Assembly: GCA_022827405.1 (NCBI GenBank)
Contig: JAJDTA010000049.1
Location: 1 to 45,070, forward strand
Direction of reading: 5' to 3'
Length of the DNA stretch: 45,070 bases
Origin: Acidimicrobiia bacterium
Lineage (GTDB): Bacteria > Actinomycetota > Acidimicrobiia > Acidimicrobiales > Bin134
Shown: in pieces, positions 18,958-27,867 of the stretch
Numbering within the stretch: position 1 is the stretch's first letter
Layout of the letters: each line of letters starts with the position of its first letter
Translations under genes and position numbers: made by a program
Notes under the pieces: generated by a model
What the model was told of the DNA's origin: nothing
Databases searched by the model: none
The model's input: the letters and a program-made list of their open reading frames with translations, nothing else

Positions 18958-19674
18958 CTAGGGCCTTCGAGTTGCGGTTATCAACTGGGCGATGCCGCCG
19001 GAGAGCATCCTGTGGTCTACGGCGTCGAACCCGTGGCCGGCCAAAAGATCGAGCACTTCGTGCACGGGGGGCAGATAGGCCACCGATTTGGGTAGGTATT
19101 GATAGGCAGACCGATTCGAAAACAGCCCGCCCACCAGGGGAATGACTTTGCCGAAATAAAACCAGTGCCCGGCCCGCATGATCGGGTTGGACGGCTCGGA
19201 CACCTCTAACAGCGAGACCCGCCCGCCCGGGCGCACCACCCGGGCCAGTTCGGCGAACAACTGGTCTAGGTCCACCACATTGCGCAGGGCGAATCCGCAG
19301 GTGATCCCGTCGGCGCTTTCGGCCGGAACGGGGAGGCACAGGGCGTCTCCCAGCACCAGCGGGGCGTGCAGCTTGGCCGAAGTCCGGTATTTCTGGGCCA
19401 CTTGGAGCATTCCGGCTGACAGGTCGAATCCCACCGGCTTGAATTCGGCGGCCTCCAAGTCTCGGCACAGGTCTCCGGTTCCGCAGGCCAGGTCGAAAAC
19501 CAGCGATTCCGATGGCAGACGCAGCTCTTGCACCGACCGCCGCCTCCATCGACAGTCCATGCCGAAGGTGAGCAGGCGATTGAGCAGGTCGTAGCGAGGG
19601 GCGATGGCATCGAACATCGACCGCACCGCGGCCACTTTGTCTTGACCCTGGGGCAGCGAGGGGTCGGTGCTCAT
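18958..19674 (-). CDS. menG: Demethylmenaquinone methyltransferase
   Basis: Methylates demethylmenaquinone with S-adenosylmethionine, the last step of menaquinone synthesis. The 238 aa match UbiE/MenG: FDAIAPRYDLLNRLLTFGMDCRW near the N-terminus, the SAM loop FDLACGTGDLC (60-70), LGDALCLPVPAESADGITCGFALRNV and PGGRVSLLEVSEP. Start ATG overlaps the mshD stop by 4 bp (ATGA), so the two are probably translationally coupled. The acyl-CoA ligase gene follows by 12 bp. Confidence 0.92.
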   Translation of the reverse strand: MSTDPSLPQGQDKVAAVRSMFDAIAPRYDLLNRLLTFGMDCRWRRRSVQELRLPSESLVFDLACGTGDLCRDLEAAEFKPVGFDLSAGMLQVAQKYRTSAKLHAPLVLGDALCLPVPAESADGITCGFALRNVVDLDQLFAELARVVRPGGRVSLLEVSEPSNPIMRAGHWFYFGKVIPLVGGLFSNRSAYQYLPKSVAYLPPVHEVLDLLAGHGFDAVDHRMLSGGIAQLITATRRP

Positions 19675-20369
19675 TGCACAGTGAGCCGGTAGGCCCGATT
19701 GGTGGAGTGGTGGTGGAAGCCCAGGCTGAAATACGTGGCCACAGCGGGATCGTTGTCCGATTCCACGTAGAGGAAGCCCACGGTGAGGCCCTGGTCGGCC
19801 AGGTAATCGAGCCCGGCCAAGGTCATGGGCTTGCCCAGCCCTTGACCGTGGAAATCGGGGTCTACCGCGATGGCGTAGATCTCGCCGCCTGGCGGGGTCT
19901 CGTGGGAGTGGACCTTGGTCCAGCAGAAGCCGGCCAATCGGCCATCTCGCTCATGGAGCCGGAATCCCTTGGCGTCGAACCAGTCCTCGGACATGCGGTC
20001 GGCCAAATCGGCCGCGGTCATGCCCCCCTGTTCGGGGTGCCAGTGGAATGCCCGATTGTTGACCTCAATGAACCGGTCGTCGTCAACACCGGGAACAAAG
20101 GCCCGGGTGGAAATGGTAGAGCGGTCGGCGGGCAGCGGTCGCTGCATCCGCCACAAGTCCCGATACGGCTGAAACCCGAGACCCGCGGCAAACTCGTCGT
20201 CGCCATCGATGGCCCGCTCGATCCAAAGTTGTACCGAATCGCCAGTGGCTGCGTGGGCGATCGTTGCTTGAATCTGGTCGACGGCGGACTCGTCTCGGGG
20301 GTGGTCGGGGTCCATGGTGATCGACCAGGCAAACTCTCCCTGGTCGAGTCGGACAACCGTCAGCGTCAC
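19671..20369 (-). CDS. mshD: Mycothiol acetyltransferase, short form
   Basis: Acetylates the cysteinyl-glucosaminyl-inositol precursor in the last step of mycothiol synthesis. The C-terminal GNAT domain is clear: YRDLWRMQRPLP, VNNRAFHWHPEQGGMTAADL, WFDAKGFRLHERDGRLAGFCWTKVH, EIYAIAVDPDFHGQGLGKPMTLAGL and LYVESDNDPAVATYFSLGF. Known MshD proteins have about 300 aa and two GNAT domains. Here only about 65 residues precede the RDLW segment, so the N-terminal domain is reduced. Start GTG 20369 is chosen because TACCGT lies 7 nt upstream; the next in-frame GTG (20378) overlaps that box. Divergent from nth. Confidence 0.82.
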   Translation of the reverse strand: MTLTVVRLDQGEFAWSITMDPDHPRDESAVDQIQATIAHAATGDSVQLWIERAIDGDDEFAAGLGFQPYRDLWRMQRPLPADRSTISTRAFVPGVDDDRFIEVNNRAFHWHPEQGGMTAADLADRMSEDWFDAKGFRLHERDGRLAGFCWTKVHSHETPPGGEIYAIAVDPDFHGQGLGKPMTLAGLDYLADQGLTVGFLYVESDNDPAVATYFSLGFHHHSTNRAYRLTVQ

Positions 20370-20376
20370 CCAATCC

Positions 20377-20382
20377 ACGGTA
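20377..20382 (-). promoter_or_regulatory. -10 box TACCGT of mshD
   Basis: TACCGT on the minus strand ends 7 nt before the GTG start. No Shine-Dalgarno sequence is seen, fitting leaderless translation. Confidence 0.4.
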
Positions 20383-20411
20383 GCGGTCCCATTGGCGGTT
20401 GCTCGGGTCGC

Positions 20412-20417
20412 TACGAT
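20412..20417 (+). promoter_or_regulatory. -10 box TACGAT of nth
   Basis: TACGAT ends 7 nt before the ATG at 20425, again without a Shine-Dalgarno sequence. It faces away from the mshD box about 30 bp to the left. Confidence 0.45.
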
Positions 20418-20424
20418 CCGGGCG

Positions 20425-21066
20425 ATGGCGAGGCCGCGCACCCCCAAGGGAAGAGCCAGACGAACACACGAGCTGCTGGCCGAGGAGTATCCAGAGGCAG
20501 TGTGCGAGCTGGACCACGAAAACCCATTCCAGTTGCTGGTGGCCACCATCTTGTCGGCCCAGTGCACCGACAAGCGGGTGAATATGGTCACCCCCGATCT
20601 ATTCGCCGCCTATCCCACCCCGGAGGCTTTGGCCGAGGCGCCCCTGGCCCACGTGGAGGAACTCATCCGCTCAACCGGGTTCTTCGCCACCAAGGCCCGC
20701 AACATCGTGGGCATGGCCCAAGACCTGGTCAACCACTTTGACAGCCAAGTTCCCGGCAAGATGTCCGATTTGGTCAGCCTGCCCGGCGTGGGGCGAAAGA
20801 CGGCCAACGTGGTGCGCAGCGTGGCCCTGGGTCTGCCCGGTCTGCCGGTGGACACCCATGTGGCCCGAATCGCCGGCCTTTTGGAAATTACTGAGCACAA
20901 AGACCCGGTCAAGATCGAGTTGGAGCTGAATCCCATGGTGCCCGCGGCCGAGCGGGGCGAGTTCTCTTTGCGGCTCATTCTCCACGGCCGTCGCGTGTGC
21001 ATCGCCCGCCGCCCCCGCTGCCACGAGTGCGTGCTGGCCTCGTTCTGCCCCTCCGCGGGCGACTAA
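20425..21066 (+). CDS. nth: Endonuclease III
   Basis: Base-excision-repair glycosylase/AP lyase that removes oxidised pyrimidines. The 213 aa show LLVATILSAQCTDKRVN, the helix-hairpin-helix LPGVGRKTANVV with the catalytic Lys, the catalytic Asp in PVDTHVARI, and the C-terminal [4Fe-4S] cluster loop C-x6-C-x2-C-x5-C. Length is normal. Start ATG 20425 is preferred over longer frames that overlap the divergent mshD because of the TACGAT box. Confidence 0.95.
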   Translation: MARPRTPKGRARRTHELLAEEYPEAVCELDHENPFQLLVATILSAQCTDKRVNMVTPDLFAAYPTPEALAEAPLAHVEELIRSTGFFATKARNIVGMAQDLVNHFDSQVPGKMSDLVSLPGVGRKTANVVRSVALGLPGLPVDTHVARIAGLLEITEHKDPVKIELELNPMVPAAERGEFSLRLILHGRRVCIARRPRCHECVLASFCPSAGD

Positions 21067-21137
21067 GAGGCAGCCTCCCAAGAGCGACCATTAGGGTTTG
21101 CATTCTCACCCAGAATTGAAAAACAGGAGATTTCACC

Positions 21138-22172
21138 ATGCAAGCGGCACGATTGGTAGAAGGCAATCTTCGGATCTTGGACGTTCCGGCCCCCGAGCCG
21201 GGGTTCGAAGAAGCGCTGATTCGCATCAGCTCTTCGGGGGTGTGCCACTCCGACCTCCACTTGGCCCGAGGCGATTGGATGGGGGTCTCCGGCATTGAGG
21301 TGCTGGGCCATGAGGCCATCGGCGTGGTCGAGGCGCTCGGGCCGGGGGCAGAGCGGTATAGCCAGGTGGGCGATCGGGTGATCCTCGGGCTTGGGGGTAC
21401 CGGCGGCGGCTACTGGTGCGGGGCATGCGAGTTCTGCCTCCAGGGTGAGCCCCGGCACTGCGCGCAGACCCAGGGGATCATGGGCACTTTCGCCGAGCAG
21501 TTCTGCGTGTGGGCCAAATCGCTGGTGGTGCTGCCCGATTCGGTGGGCGACGAGGAGGCCGCTCTGGCCTGCGGGGGGCTCACTGCCTACGGAGCGGTGA
21601 AGAAGCTCTTCCGCAACCAGGTACCCCCCGGCCGCTGGGTGGCCATCATCGGCGCGGCTGGCGGGTTGGGCCACTATGCCGTGCAGATCGCCAAGGCGCT
21701 GGGCTACAAGGTGGTGGGCGTCGATGTGGGTGCCGACCGGCTGGGGTTCGTGGAGTCGCTCGGGGCCGACATGGTGGTGAGTGCTGACGACGCTCTAGAG
21801 GCAGTGCCACGCGAGATCGGTCGGGGCGGGGTGGATGCCAGCATCGTGTTCTCCGCGGCGATGGCCGGCTTTACCCTCGGGTTCCGGCTCCTGCGGCCCA
21901 AGGGGCTCTTCGTGGCCGTGGGGCTGCCCCCGACCAGCGAGGGCAATATCGAGTTGAATCCGTTCGAGTTCTTCATGAGGGATGCCACCCTCATCTACTC
22001 CGCGGTGGGCACCGTGCAGGACATGCGCGAGCTGGTGGACATGGCCGCCGCCGGACAGGTCAAGACCCACGTCGGGCGCACCGGCGCCCTGTCGGAACTC
22101 GACGACATCTTCGAGGAGCTCCAATCGGGCAAGTATGTGGGCCGGGCGGTGATCGACGACCTGGCCAACTAG
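21138..22172 (+). CDS. Zinc-dependent alcohol dehydrogenase, MDR family
   Basis: 344 aa of the medium-chain dehydrogenase family; oxidises an alcohol or reduces an aldehyde with NAD(P). Catalytic zinc ligands are Cys36 (GVCHSD), His58 and Glu59 (GHE), and probably Cys146 region (ALACGGLTAYGAV). The structural zinc site is C94-x2-C97-x2-C100-x7-C108. The nucleotide loop is GAAGGLGHYAVQIAK. The pattern is closest to AdhP/propanol-preferring enzymes. A good AGGAG Shine-Dalgarno sequence precedes the ATG, so unlike its neighbour nth it has a real leader. Substrate is unknown. Confidence 0.88.
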   Translation: MQAARLVEGNLRILDVPAPEPGFEEALIRISSSGVCHSDLHLARGDWMGVSGIEVLGHEAIGVVEALGPGAERYSQVGDRVILGLGGTGGGYWCGACEFCLQGEPRHCAQTQGIMGTFAEQFCVWAKSLVVLPDSVGDEEAALACGGLTAYGAVKKLFRNQVPPGRWVAIIGAAGGLGHYAVQIAKALGYKVVGVDVGADRLGFVESLGADMVVSADDALEAVPREIGRGGVDASIVFSAAMAGFTLGFRLLRPKGLFVAVGLPPTSEGNIELNPFEFFMRDATLIYSAVGTVQDMRELVDMAAAGQVKTHVGRTGALSELDDIFEELQSGKYVGRAVIDDLAN

Positions 22173-22174
22173 CG

Positions 22175-22189
22175 CCGCCCTGTGGGCGG
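22175..22189. terminator. Hairpin between convergent genes
   Basis: CCGCCC-TGT-GGGCGG, a 6-bp perfect stem with a 3-nt loop, directly after the alcohol dehydrogenase stop and before the stop of the convergent LLM gene. There is no T tract, so it would be an atypical, bidirectional terminator. Confidence 0.45.
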
Positions 22190-22191
22190 GG

Positions 22192-23169
22192 TTATGAGCC
22201 CTCGGCGAGGGCGGGCATGACCTTGTCGACTACCAATTCCAGCGTCTCCCAGCCGATGGCGGGGTCGATGCCGCCGCACAGGGGATGGAGGGTGGCTGCG
22301 CCCTTGGTCCGCACCAGCTCGACGCACTCATCCGGGGTGAGCACCTCGAACTGTCCCGAGGCCTTGAGCCCGGCGATGTCCTCGGCGTCCACGTGCCAGC
22401 CGGAGCGCTGGTCGGGGTACTGCCAGCTGGCATAGGCCGCGGCGTCGTACAGCATGTTGGGGCCGATCTTGGCCCACAGCGCTTCGGGATCCTCGGTCAC
22501 CAGCACCAGGCCGGGACCGTCGGGGGCCATGGCAAACGCCCCCTCGAATCCAATCTCAGCCGCCTCGGCGTAGTAGAGGTCCACCAACTCTTGGTCGCCG
22601 ATGGGCGGCATGTAGGGCAGCCGCAGCCGGGCCGCCCGCTTGGCCGATGCCGGCACCGAGCCGCCCACCATCACGATGGGGTGGGGCTGGGTCACCGGCT
22701 TGGGGGTCACCCACACGGTCCGCCCCTCGTACTCGAACGGCTCCCCGGTCCACGCCTGCTGCATGATCCTGATGGCCTCCTCGGTGTCGCGGCCCCGGCG
22801 GGTTCGATCCTTGCCGAACATCTCGAACTCGAACTCCCGGTAGCCCAGCCCGGCGATGACGATGAACCGGCCCGGCGCCATCAAGTCGATGGTGGCGATG
22901 TCCTCGGCCAGCCGCAGCGGATCGTGGTAGGGCACCAGCAGGGCCGACAGGGTGCACATCAGGTTGTCGGTGGCCCCCAGGATGGCCGCAGAGATGGCCA
23001 GAGGCGCCGACATGAACCCGTCCTCAGTGCCGTGGTGCTCGCTGGTGATGGCCCCGGCGAAGCCCCGGGTGTCGGCCCACTTCACCATCTCCAACATGGC
23101 GCGGTACTGGTCGCCATGGGTCACGTCAGTGAATGGAGGGGTTCGCAGGTCAAATCGCAGATTGAACAT
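22192..23169 (-). CDS. LLM-class flavin-dependent oxidoreductase
   Basis: 325 aa with the luciferase-like TIM barrel. Motifs are FDLRTPPF at the N-terminus, ADTRGFAGAITSEHHG, APGRFIVIAGLGYREFEFEMFGKD, and PHPIVMVGGSVPASAKRAARL. Members use FMN or F420; which one is not evident here, although F420 is common in actinobacteria. A GGGAGAA Shine-Dalgarno sequence precedes the ATG. A small helical protein gene lies 36 bp upstream on the same strand. Substrate unknown. Confidence 0.85.
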   Translation of the reverse strand: MFNLRFDLRTPPFTDVTHGDQYRAMLEMVKWADTRGFAGAITSEHHGTEDGFMSAPLAISAAILGATDNLMCTLSALLVPYHDPLRLAEDIATIDLMAPGRFIVIAGLGYREFEFEMFGKDRTRRGRDTEEAIRIMQQAWTGEPFEYEGRTVWVTPKPVTQPHPIVMVGGSVPASAKRAARLRLPYMPPIGDQELVDLYYAEAAEIGFEGAFAMAPDGPGLVLVTEDPEALWAKIGPNMLYDAAAYASWQYPDQRSGWHVDAEDIAGLKASGQFEVLTPDECVELVRTKGAATLHPLCGGIDPAIGWETLELVVDKVMPALAEGS

Positions 23170-23205
23170 TTCTTCTCCCGGTCAGTTCATTGGGTATGGG
23201 TAGGT

Positions 23206-23409
23206 TTACAGACTTCGAGTGAGCCGGTCGAGACGGCGGGTTGCTCCTCGCAAGCCTCGCTCCACTTCGTAGAGCTCAAACGACACGTCCTCCCGATCAG
23301 TGCCCTCGTAGCGCCGGGCTACTTCCGACACTCGCTCTACCAGATCACGAATAACGCTGCTCAATGAGCTGAGCTCCGCCCCGTCCGCCGCCATCGACTT
23401 GTCGTCCAC
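23206..23409 (-). CDS. Small helical protein of unknown function
   Basis: At most 67 aa, starting at GTG 23409 or at an ATG five codons later. It is predicted to be all-helical and charged (LSSVIRDLVERVSEVARRY, then DVSFELYEVERGLRGATRRLDRLT), with heptad-like spacing that could form a coiled coil. It fills the gap between the divergent hisD and the LLM gene. It is not recognised as a family member; codon choice and position favour a real gene. Confidence 0.5.
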   Translation of the reverse strand: MDDKSMAADGAELSSLSSVIRDLVERVSEVARRYEGTDREDVSFELYEVERGLRGATRRLDRLTRSL

Positions 23410-23490
23410 AGAGAGGTTCTACCGCAAAACCTGCCGGCTGGTTTCCTTGAGGACCGGGCAAACCCTTCGTTGGCGGGACATGGGTGCCTG

Positions 23491-23496
23491 TAGTTT
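23491..23496 (+). promoter_or_regulatory. -10 box TAGTTT of the his operon
   Basis: TAGTTT ends 8 nt before GTG 23505. This supports that GTG as the hisD start and a leaderless his message, with no room for a translated leader peptide. Confidence 0.45.
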
Positions 23497-23504
23497 TGGG
23501 GGTC

Positions 23505-24815
23505 GTGCTAAGCCGAGTGGACTTGCGAGGGGTGGCCGACATCTCTGGTCGCCTGCCCCGTCCTGAGCCCGTTTCTGAGGGCTCGGTGGCCGCGGTCCGC
23601 GAGATCGTCGACGCGGTGCGGGCCGAAGGCGATGCCGCACTGGCCCGCTATACCAAGCAATTCGACGGGGCCATCCCCTCGAGTTGGCGAGTTCCTCCAA
23701 CCGAGGTAGCCGCGGCCCGAGAACGGGTCGACCCATCGTTGCGGTCGGCTCTGGAGGAGGCGGCCGACTCAATCGCCGAGTTCCACCGAGGTCAGGCTTC
23801 GAAAGAGCAGACCCACAACCGCCAGGGCATCACCATCCGCAGCTGGGAACAGCCGGTGGGCCGAGCGGGCTGTTATGTGCCCGGAGGGCGGGCCGCCTAC
23901 CCGTCTACTGTGCTGATGACCGCGCTTCCCGCTCGGGCCGCCGGAGTGGACCAAGTGGTGCTGTGCGTTCCCCCCGACTCCAACGGCTGCGTGGCCGATG
24001 TCACCCTGGCCGCGGCCGCCATTGCCGGGGTCGACGAGGTTTACGCAGTGGGCGGCGCGCAGGCCATTGCCGCATTGGCCTTCGGCACCGAGTCGGTGGG
24101 GGCAGTGGACGTGGTCGTTGGGCCGGGCAACGTATACGTTGCCATCGCCAAGCAGTTGGTGGCCGGGTCAGTCGGGGTGCCGGCGGCGTTCGCCGGGCCG
24201 TCGGAGGTTGTGGTGGTGGCCGATGGCTCAGTCCCGGCAGAGTTTGCCGCTATCGACCTCATTGTGCAGGCCGAGCACGGCCCCGACGGTTTGGCCTGGC
24301 TAATCGCCTGGGATCCCGGTGCCGCCGACGCGATAGAGGCCGCCATTGCCGATCTACTGGCCGTCGCGGCCCGCCGAGACGACATCGCGGCCACATTCGA
24401 CCGCAGTGGGCACATCGTGCTCGTCGATGGTCCGGAGGCCGCCGCCGAGGTGGTCAACTTCATCGCCCCTGAGCACCTGCAAGTCATGACTAATGCTCCC
24501 GAAGCGGTGATTAGCCAGGTCCGCAACGCCGGGGCCATCTTCCGCGGTCCGCTGGCGCCGGCATCCATTGGCGACTATGTGGCCGGCCCCTCCCACGTGC
24601 TGCCCACCAACAGCACCGCTCGTTTCGCCGGTGCCCTCAGCGTGCGGGACTTCACCAAGCCCATGCACGAGATTTCGGTGGACTCCGAGGGATTGGCCGC
24701 GGTCGGCCCCTACGTAGCGGCCATCGCCGACGCCGAGGGACTGGAAGCCCACGCCCAGTCGGTCCGCCTGCGCGGCATCGGCGACAAGGTTCAGAAAGGA
24801 ACCCGCAATGAATAG
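23505..24815 (+). CDS. hisD: Histidinol dehydrogenase
   Basis: Catalyses the last two oxidations, histidinol to histidine, with NAD and zinc. The 436 aa show RAGCYVPGGRAAYPSTVLMTALPARAAG in two overlapping family blocks, GGAQAIAALAFGTESV, VGPGNVYVAIAKQLV, the zinc-site IDLIVQAEHGPDG, the catalytic Glu-His in IAPEHLQ, and VAGPSHVLPTNSTARF. Start GTG 23505 gives the usual LSRVDLRG N-terminus; the frame is open to 23484. First gene of hisDCBHAF, overlapping hisC by 8 bp. Confidence 0.95.
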   Translation: MLSRVDLRGVADISGRLPRPEPVSEGSVAAVREIVDAVRAEGDAALARYTKQFDGAIPSSWRVPPTEVAAARERVDPSLRSALEEAADSIAEFHRGQASKEQTHNRQGITIRSWEQPVGRAGCYVPGGRAAYPSTVLMTALPARAAGVDQVVLCVPPDSNGCVADVTLAAAAIAGVDEVYAVGGAQAIAALAFGTESVGAVDVVVGPGNVYVAIAKQLVAGSVGVPAAFAGPSEVVVVADGSVPAEFAAIDLIVQAEHGPDGLAWLIAWDPGAADAIEAAIADLLAVAARRDDIAATFDRSGHIVLVDGPEAAAEVVNFIAPEHLQVMTNAPEAVISQVRNAGAIFRGPLAPASIGDYVAGPSHVLPTNSTARFAGALSVRDFTKPMHEISVDSEGLAAVGPYVAAIADAEGLEAHAQSVRLRGIGDKVQKGTRNE

Positions 24816-25887
24816 CCCCGACCGCCTGGCGGTGAGAGAGAACCTGGCCCTCATGTCCGGCTACCACTCACCACAGCTCGACGTGGCTGTGCGACTCAAC
24901 ACCAACGAATCGCCGGTGCCCCCTCCCGAAGGGTGGGCTGAGGCTCTCCGGGCCGCCCAGGCCGAAATCGATTGGCACCGCTATCCCGACCGGGGCGCTC
25001 ACGAGCTGCGGGCCGCCTTGGCCAAGCACGAGGATGTGGCCCCCGAACAGGTGTTCGCGGCCAACGGATCCAACGAGGTGCTCCAGTGCCTGATGCTGGC
25101 GTTCGGAGGACCGGGCCGAGCTGCGCTGACCTTCGAGCCCACCTATGCACTTCACTCCCACATCTCCCGGCTGGCCGCTACTGAGGTGGTCACCGGCGAG
25201 CGGAAGGAAGACTTCTCGCTTGACGCCGACTACGCCTCGGCCATGGTGGCCGAGCACCGCCCGGCCGTCACCTTTCTCTGCTCGCCCAACAATCCCACCG
25301 GCATGGTCGAGCCCCCGGAGTTGGTGGAGAGGTTGCTGGCCGACGTGGCGGCGCTGCCCGGGTTGTTGTTGATGGACGAGGCCTACGGCCAGTTCGACCC
25401 CTTTACCGCGGTAAGCCTGGTGGACGAGAGCCGGCCGCTAGCCGTGGCCCGCACCTACTCCAAGACCTGGTCGATGGCCGCCGCCCGCCTCGGTTACCTG
25501 GTCGCGCCATCGTGGGTGGTGGCCGAGCTGGAGAAGTCGGCGTTGCCCTATCACCTTGACACCATGAAGCAGATCGCCGGACGCCTGGCCCTTGACTACG
25601 AGGACGAGATGAACGAGCGGGTGGGCATGCTGGTGGCCGAGCGAGAGCGGATCGCCGCCGCGCTCGACAAGCTCCCGGCTCGCCATTGGGCGTCGGGGGC
25701 CAACTTCATATTGCTGCGCCCCGACTCTGGCGATGGCGAGGCGGTTTGGGAGGGTCTCGTGGAGCGGTCGGTGCTCGTGAGAGACTGTTCTTCTTGGCCC
25801 CGGCTGTCGGGTTGCCTGCGGGTTACCGTGGGAACCCCGGCTGAAAACGACGCGTTCCTGTCTGCTCTGCGCGAGGTGCTGACATGA
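24808..25887 (+). CDS. hisC: Histidinol-phosphate aminotransferase
   Basis: PLP enzyme converting imidazole-acetol phosphate to histidinol phosphate. In 359 aa it shows RLNTNESPVPPP, RYPDRGAHELRAALA, NGSNEVLQCLMLAF, CSPNNPTGMV, MDEAYGQFD and the PLP lysine in RTYSKTWSMAAARLGY. It overlaps hisD by 8 bp and hisB by 4 bp, so the cluster is translationally coupled. Confidence 0.94.
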   Translation: MNSPDRLAVRENLALMSGYHSPQLDVAVRLNTNESPVPPPEGWAEALRAAQAEIDWHRYPDRGAHELRAALAKHEDVAPEQVFAANGSNEVLQCLMLAFGGPGRAALTFEPTYALHSHISRLAATEVVTGERKEDFSLDADYASAMVAEHRPAVTFLCSPNNPTGMVEPPELVERLLADVAALPGLLLMDEAYGQFDPFTAVSLVDESRPLAVARTYSKTWSMAAARLGYLVAPSWVVAELEKSALPYHLDTMKQIAGRLALDYEDEMNERVGMLVAERERIAAALDKLPARHWASGANFILLRPDSGDGEAVWEGLVERSVLVRDCSSWPRLSGCLRVTVGTPAENDAFLSALREVLT

Positions 25888-26483
25888 CAACCCCAACTCG
25901 AACCGCCACGGCGTCTCGGACCACCGCCGAGACCAGCATCGACATCGCCATAGACATCGACGGCAACGGCCAAGGCACCGCAACCACCGGATTGCCGTTT
26001 TTCGACCACATGCTGAGCCAGCTCGGCCGCCACGGCGGCTTCGAGTTGCGGGTGGAGGCCTCCGGTGACTTGGAGATCGACGCCCACCACACCGTGGAGG
26101 ACGTGGGCATCCTGCTGGGGTCGTGCTTTGCCGAGGCTTTGGGCGACAAGGCCGGAGTCCGCCGGTTCGCGTCAATCGCGGTGCCGCTGGATGAGGCCTT
26201 GGTGGAAGCCGTGGTCGACCTGTCGGGTCGCCCGTTTTTGCACTACGACGTTAGCCCTCCCGGCCAGAAGATCCTGGGGGATCCGCCGTTTGACCCCCAG
26301 CTCTGCGAGGAGTTCTGGCGGGCGTTCGCCACATCGGCCGCCCTGACCCTTCACATAACCATGGTGCGGGGCCGCAACACCCACCACATCATCGAGGCCA
26401 GCTTCAAGGCGGTGGCCCGCGCGCTGCGCGACGCCGTGCGGGTGGAGGGCACCGGTATTCCCTCCACCAAAGGGGTTCTGTGA
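25884..26483 (+). CDS. hisB: Imidazoleglycerol-phosphate dehydratase
   Basis: Manganese enzyme that dehydrates imidazoleglycerol phosphate. The 199 aa contain both metal-binding motifs, DAHHTVEDVG and NTHHIIEASFKA, plus LPFFDHMLSQLGRHG and RFASIAVPLDEALV. Only the dehydratase is present; the phosphatase half found in enterobacterial HisB is absent, as is usual in actinobacteria. ATG overlaps the hisC stop (ATGA). Confidence 0.95.
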   Translation: MTTPTRTATASRTTAETSIDIAIDIDGNGQGTATTGLPFFDHMLSQLGRHGGFELRVEASGDLEIDAHHTVEDVGILLGSCFAEALGDKAGVRRFASIAVPLDEALVEAVVDLSGRPFLHYDVSPPGQKILGDPPFDPQLCEEFWRAFATSAALTLHITMVRGRNTHHIIEASFKAVARALRDAVRVEGTGIPSTKGVL

Positions 26484-26513
26484 GAGTTCGCTCTCGATGA
26501 GCTGGAGCGTTCG

Positions 26514-27140
26514 GTGACCAGGCCGCTCATCGCGGTGTTGGACTACGGCATCGGCAACCTCCGATCGGCCCAAAAGAGCCTGGAGCGCATGGGGGCCGAC
26601 GCCCGGCTGACCGCCGATTCCGGGCTGATCGCCGACGCGGCCGGTGTGGTACTGCCCGGCGTGGGCGCGTTCGGGCCGTGCATGGCTGCGCTCGAGGACA
26701 CCGGACTCGACGAGCAGGCTCGAACCGCGGCGGCCGACGGCCGGCCCTTTCTGGGCATCTGCATCGGCTTGCAGCTTCTCTACGAAGGGTCTGAGGAAGC
26801 GCCCGGCACCGCTGGTCTCGGAATCTTGCCCGGCACCGTACGCCTGCTGCCCGGCAACGTGAAGCGGCCTCAGATGCAGTGGAACCGATTGGAGGTGCGG
26901 ACTCCCGGCCCCCTGCTCGAAGGGCTGGACGACGCCTGGGTGTACTTCGTTCACTCCTTTGCTGCCCCGATGGACGACAGCGTTGTTGCTACCTGCGACT
27001 ACGGCGGCCCGGTGGCGGCGGTGGTGGGCGACCGTAATGTGTGGGCCACCCAGTTCCACCCCGAGAAGTCGGCTCGCCCCGGCCTCCGGCTGTTGGAGAA
27101 CTTCGTAAACCAGGCCCGAGCCACCGCCGTGGGGGTCTGA
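26514..27140 (+). CDS. hisH: Imidazole glycerol phosphate synthase, glutaminase subunit
   Basis: Class I glutamine amidotransferase that feeds ammonia to HisF. The 208 aa begin IAVLDYGIGNLRSAQKSLERMG. The nucleophile is the Cys in GICIGLQLLYEGSEE, and the partner His and Glu are in TQFHPEKS. Start is GTG 26514, 30 bp after hisB. It acts in a complex with HisF, encoded two genes downstream. Confidence 0.94.
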   Translation: MTRPLIAVLDYGIGNLRSAQKSLERMGADARLTADSGLIADAAGVVLPGVGAFGPCMAALEDTGLDEQARTAAADGRPFLGICIGLQLLYEGSEEAPGTAGLGILPGTVRLLPGNVKRPQMQWNRLEVRTPGPLLEGLDDAWVYFVHSFAAPMDDSVVATCDYGGPVAAVVGDRNVWATQFHPEKSARPGLRLLENFVNQARATAVGV

Positions 27141-27141
27141 G

Positions 27142-27867
27142 ATGCAGCTCTTTCCGGCCATTGATCTGCGGGGTGGCCGTTGCGTGCGGCTTTACCAGGG
27201 GTCGTACGACGCCGAGACCGTCTACAGCGACGACCCAGTGAGCCAGGCCCAACAGTTCGCTGACGCTGGGGCCTCGTGGCTGCACGTGGTGGATTTGGAC
27301 GCAGCCCGCACCGGGGAACAGGTCAACCTGCCGGTTATCGCCGCCATCGCCGATGCGGTGGACGTGCTCGTGCAGTCCAGCGGCGGCATCCGCAGCATGG
27401 ACGCGGCCTCCGCCCTGGCTGACGCCGGCGCATCCCGCGTAGTGATCGGCACCGCCGCGGTGGAGAACCCCCAGTTGGTGGAGCAGGTGGCCGCTCGCCA
27501 GCCCGTAGCGGTGGGGTTGGACGCCCGAGGCCGGGATGTGGCCACCCACGGTTGGGAAAAGGGCGGTGGGGGAGACTTGCTGGAGCTGGCGGCCCGCTTT
27601 GAGTCGTCGGGGGCCGAGGCGGTGGTGGCCACCGAGATCAGCCGAGATGGGACTCTGAGCGGTCCCGACATCGAAGGCCTGACGGCGGTGCTGGCTGCCA
27701 CCGGATTGGCAGTTATCGCCTCCGGAGGGGTGGCATCGCTGGACGACCTGACCGCGCTGTCCGCTATCAGCGATGGCAGGCGGCGGCTGAGCGGAGTCAT
27801 CGTGGGCCGGGCGCTGTATGAGGGGTGCTTCACCGTGGAGCAGGCCCTGGAGACGCTGGTCTCATGA
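27142..27867 (+). CDS. hisA: ProFAR isomerase
   Basis: Isomerises the aminoimidazole ribotide intermediate (ProFAR to PRFAR). The 241-aa TIM barrel has the catalytic Asp in [17 protein letters not shown] and the second in GLDARG, with [25 protein letters not shown] and IASGGV phosphate loops. In many actinobacteria this gene is priA, serving both histidine and tryptophan synthesis. Here a separate trpF lies 5 kb away, so dual activity is not required. The ATG follows the hisH stop by 1 bp. Confidence 0.93.
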   Translation: MQLFPAIDLRGGRCVRLYQGSYDAETVYSDDPVSQAQQFADAGASWLHVVDLDAARTGEQVNLPVIAAIADAVDVLVQSSGGIRSMDAASALADAGASRVVIGTAAVENPQLVEQVAARQPVAVGLDARGRDVATHGWEKGGGGDLLELAARFESSGAEAVVATEISRDGTLSGPDIEGLTAVLAATGLAVIASGGVASLDDLTALSAISDGRRRLSGVIVGRALYEGCFTVEQALETLVS

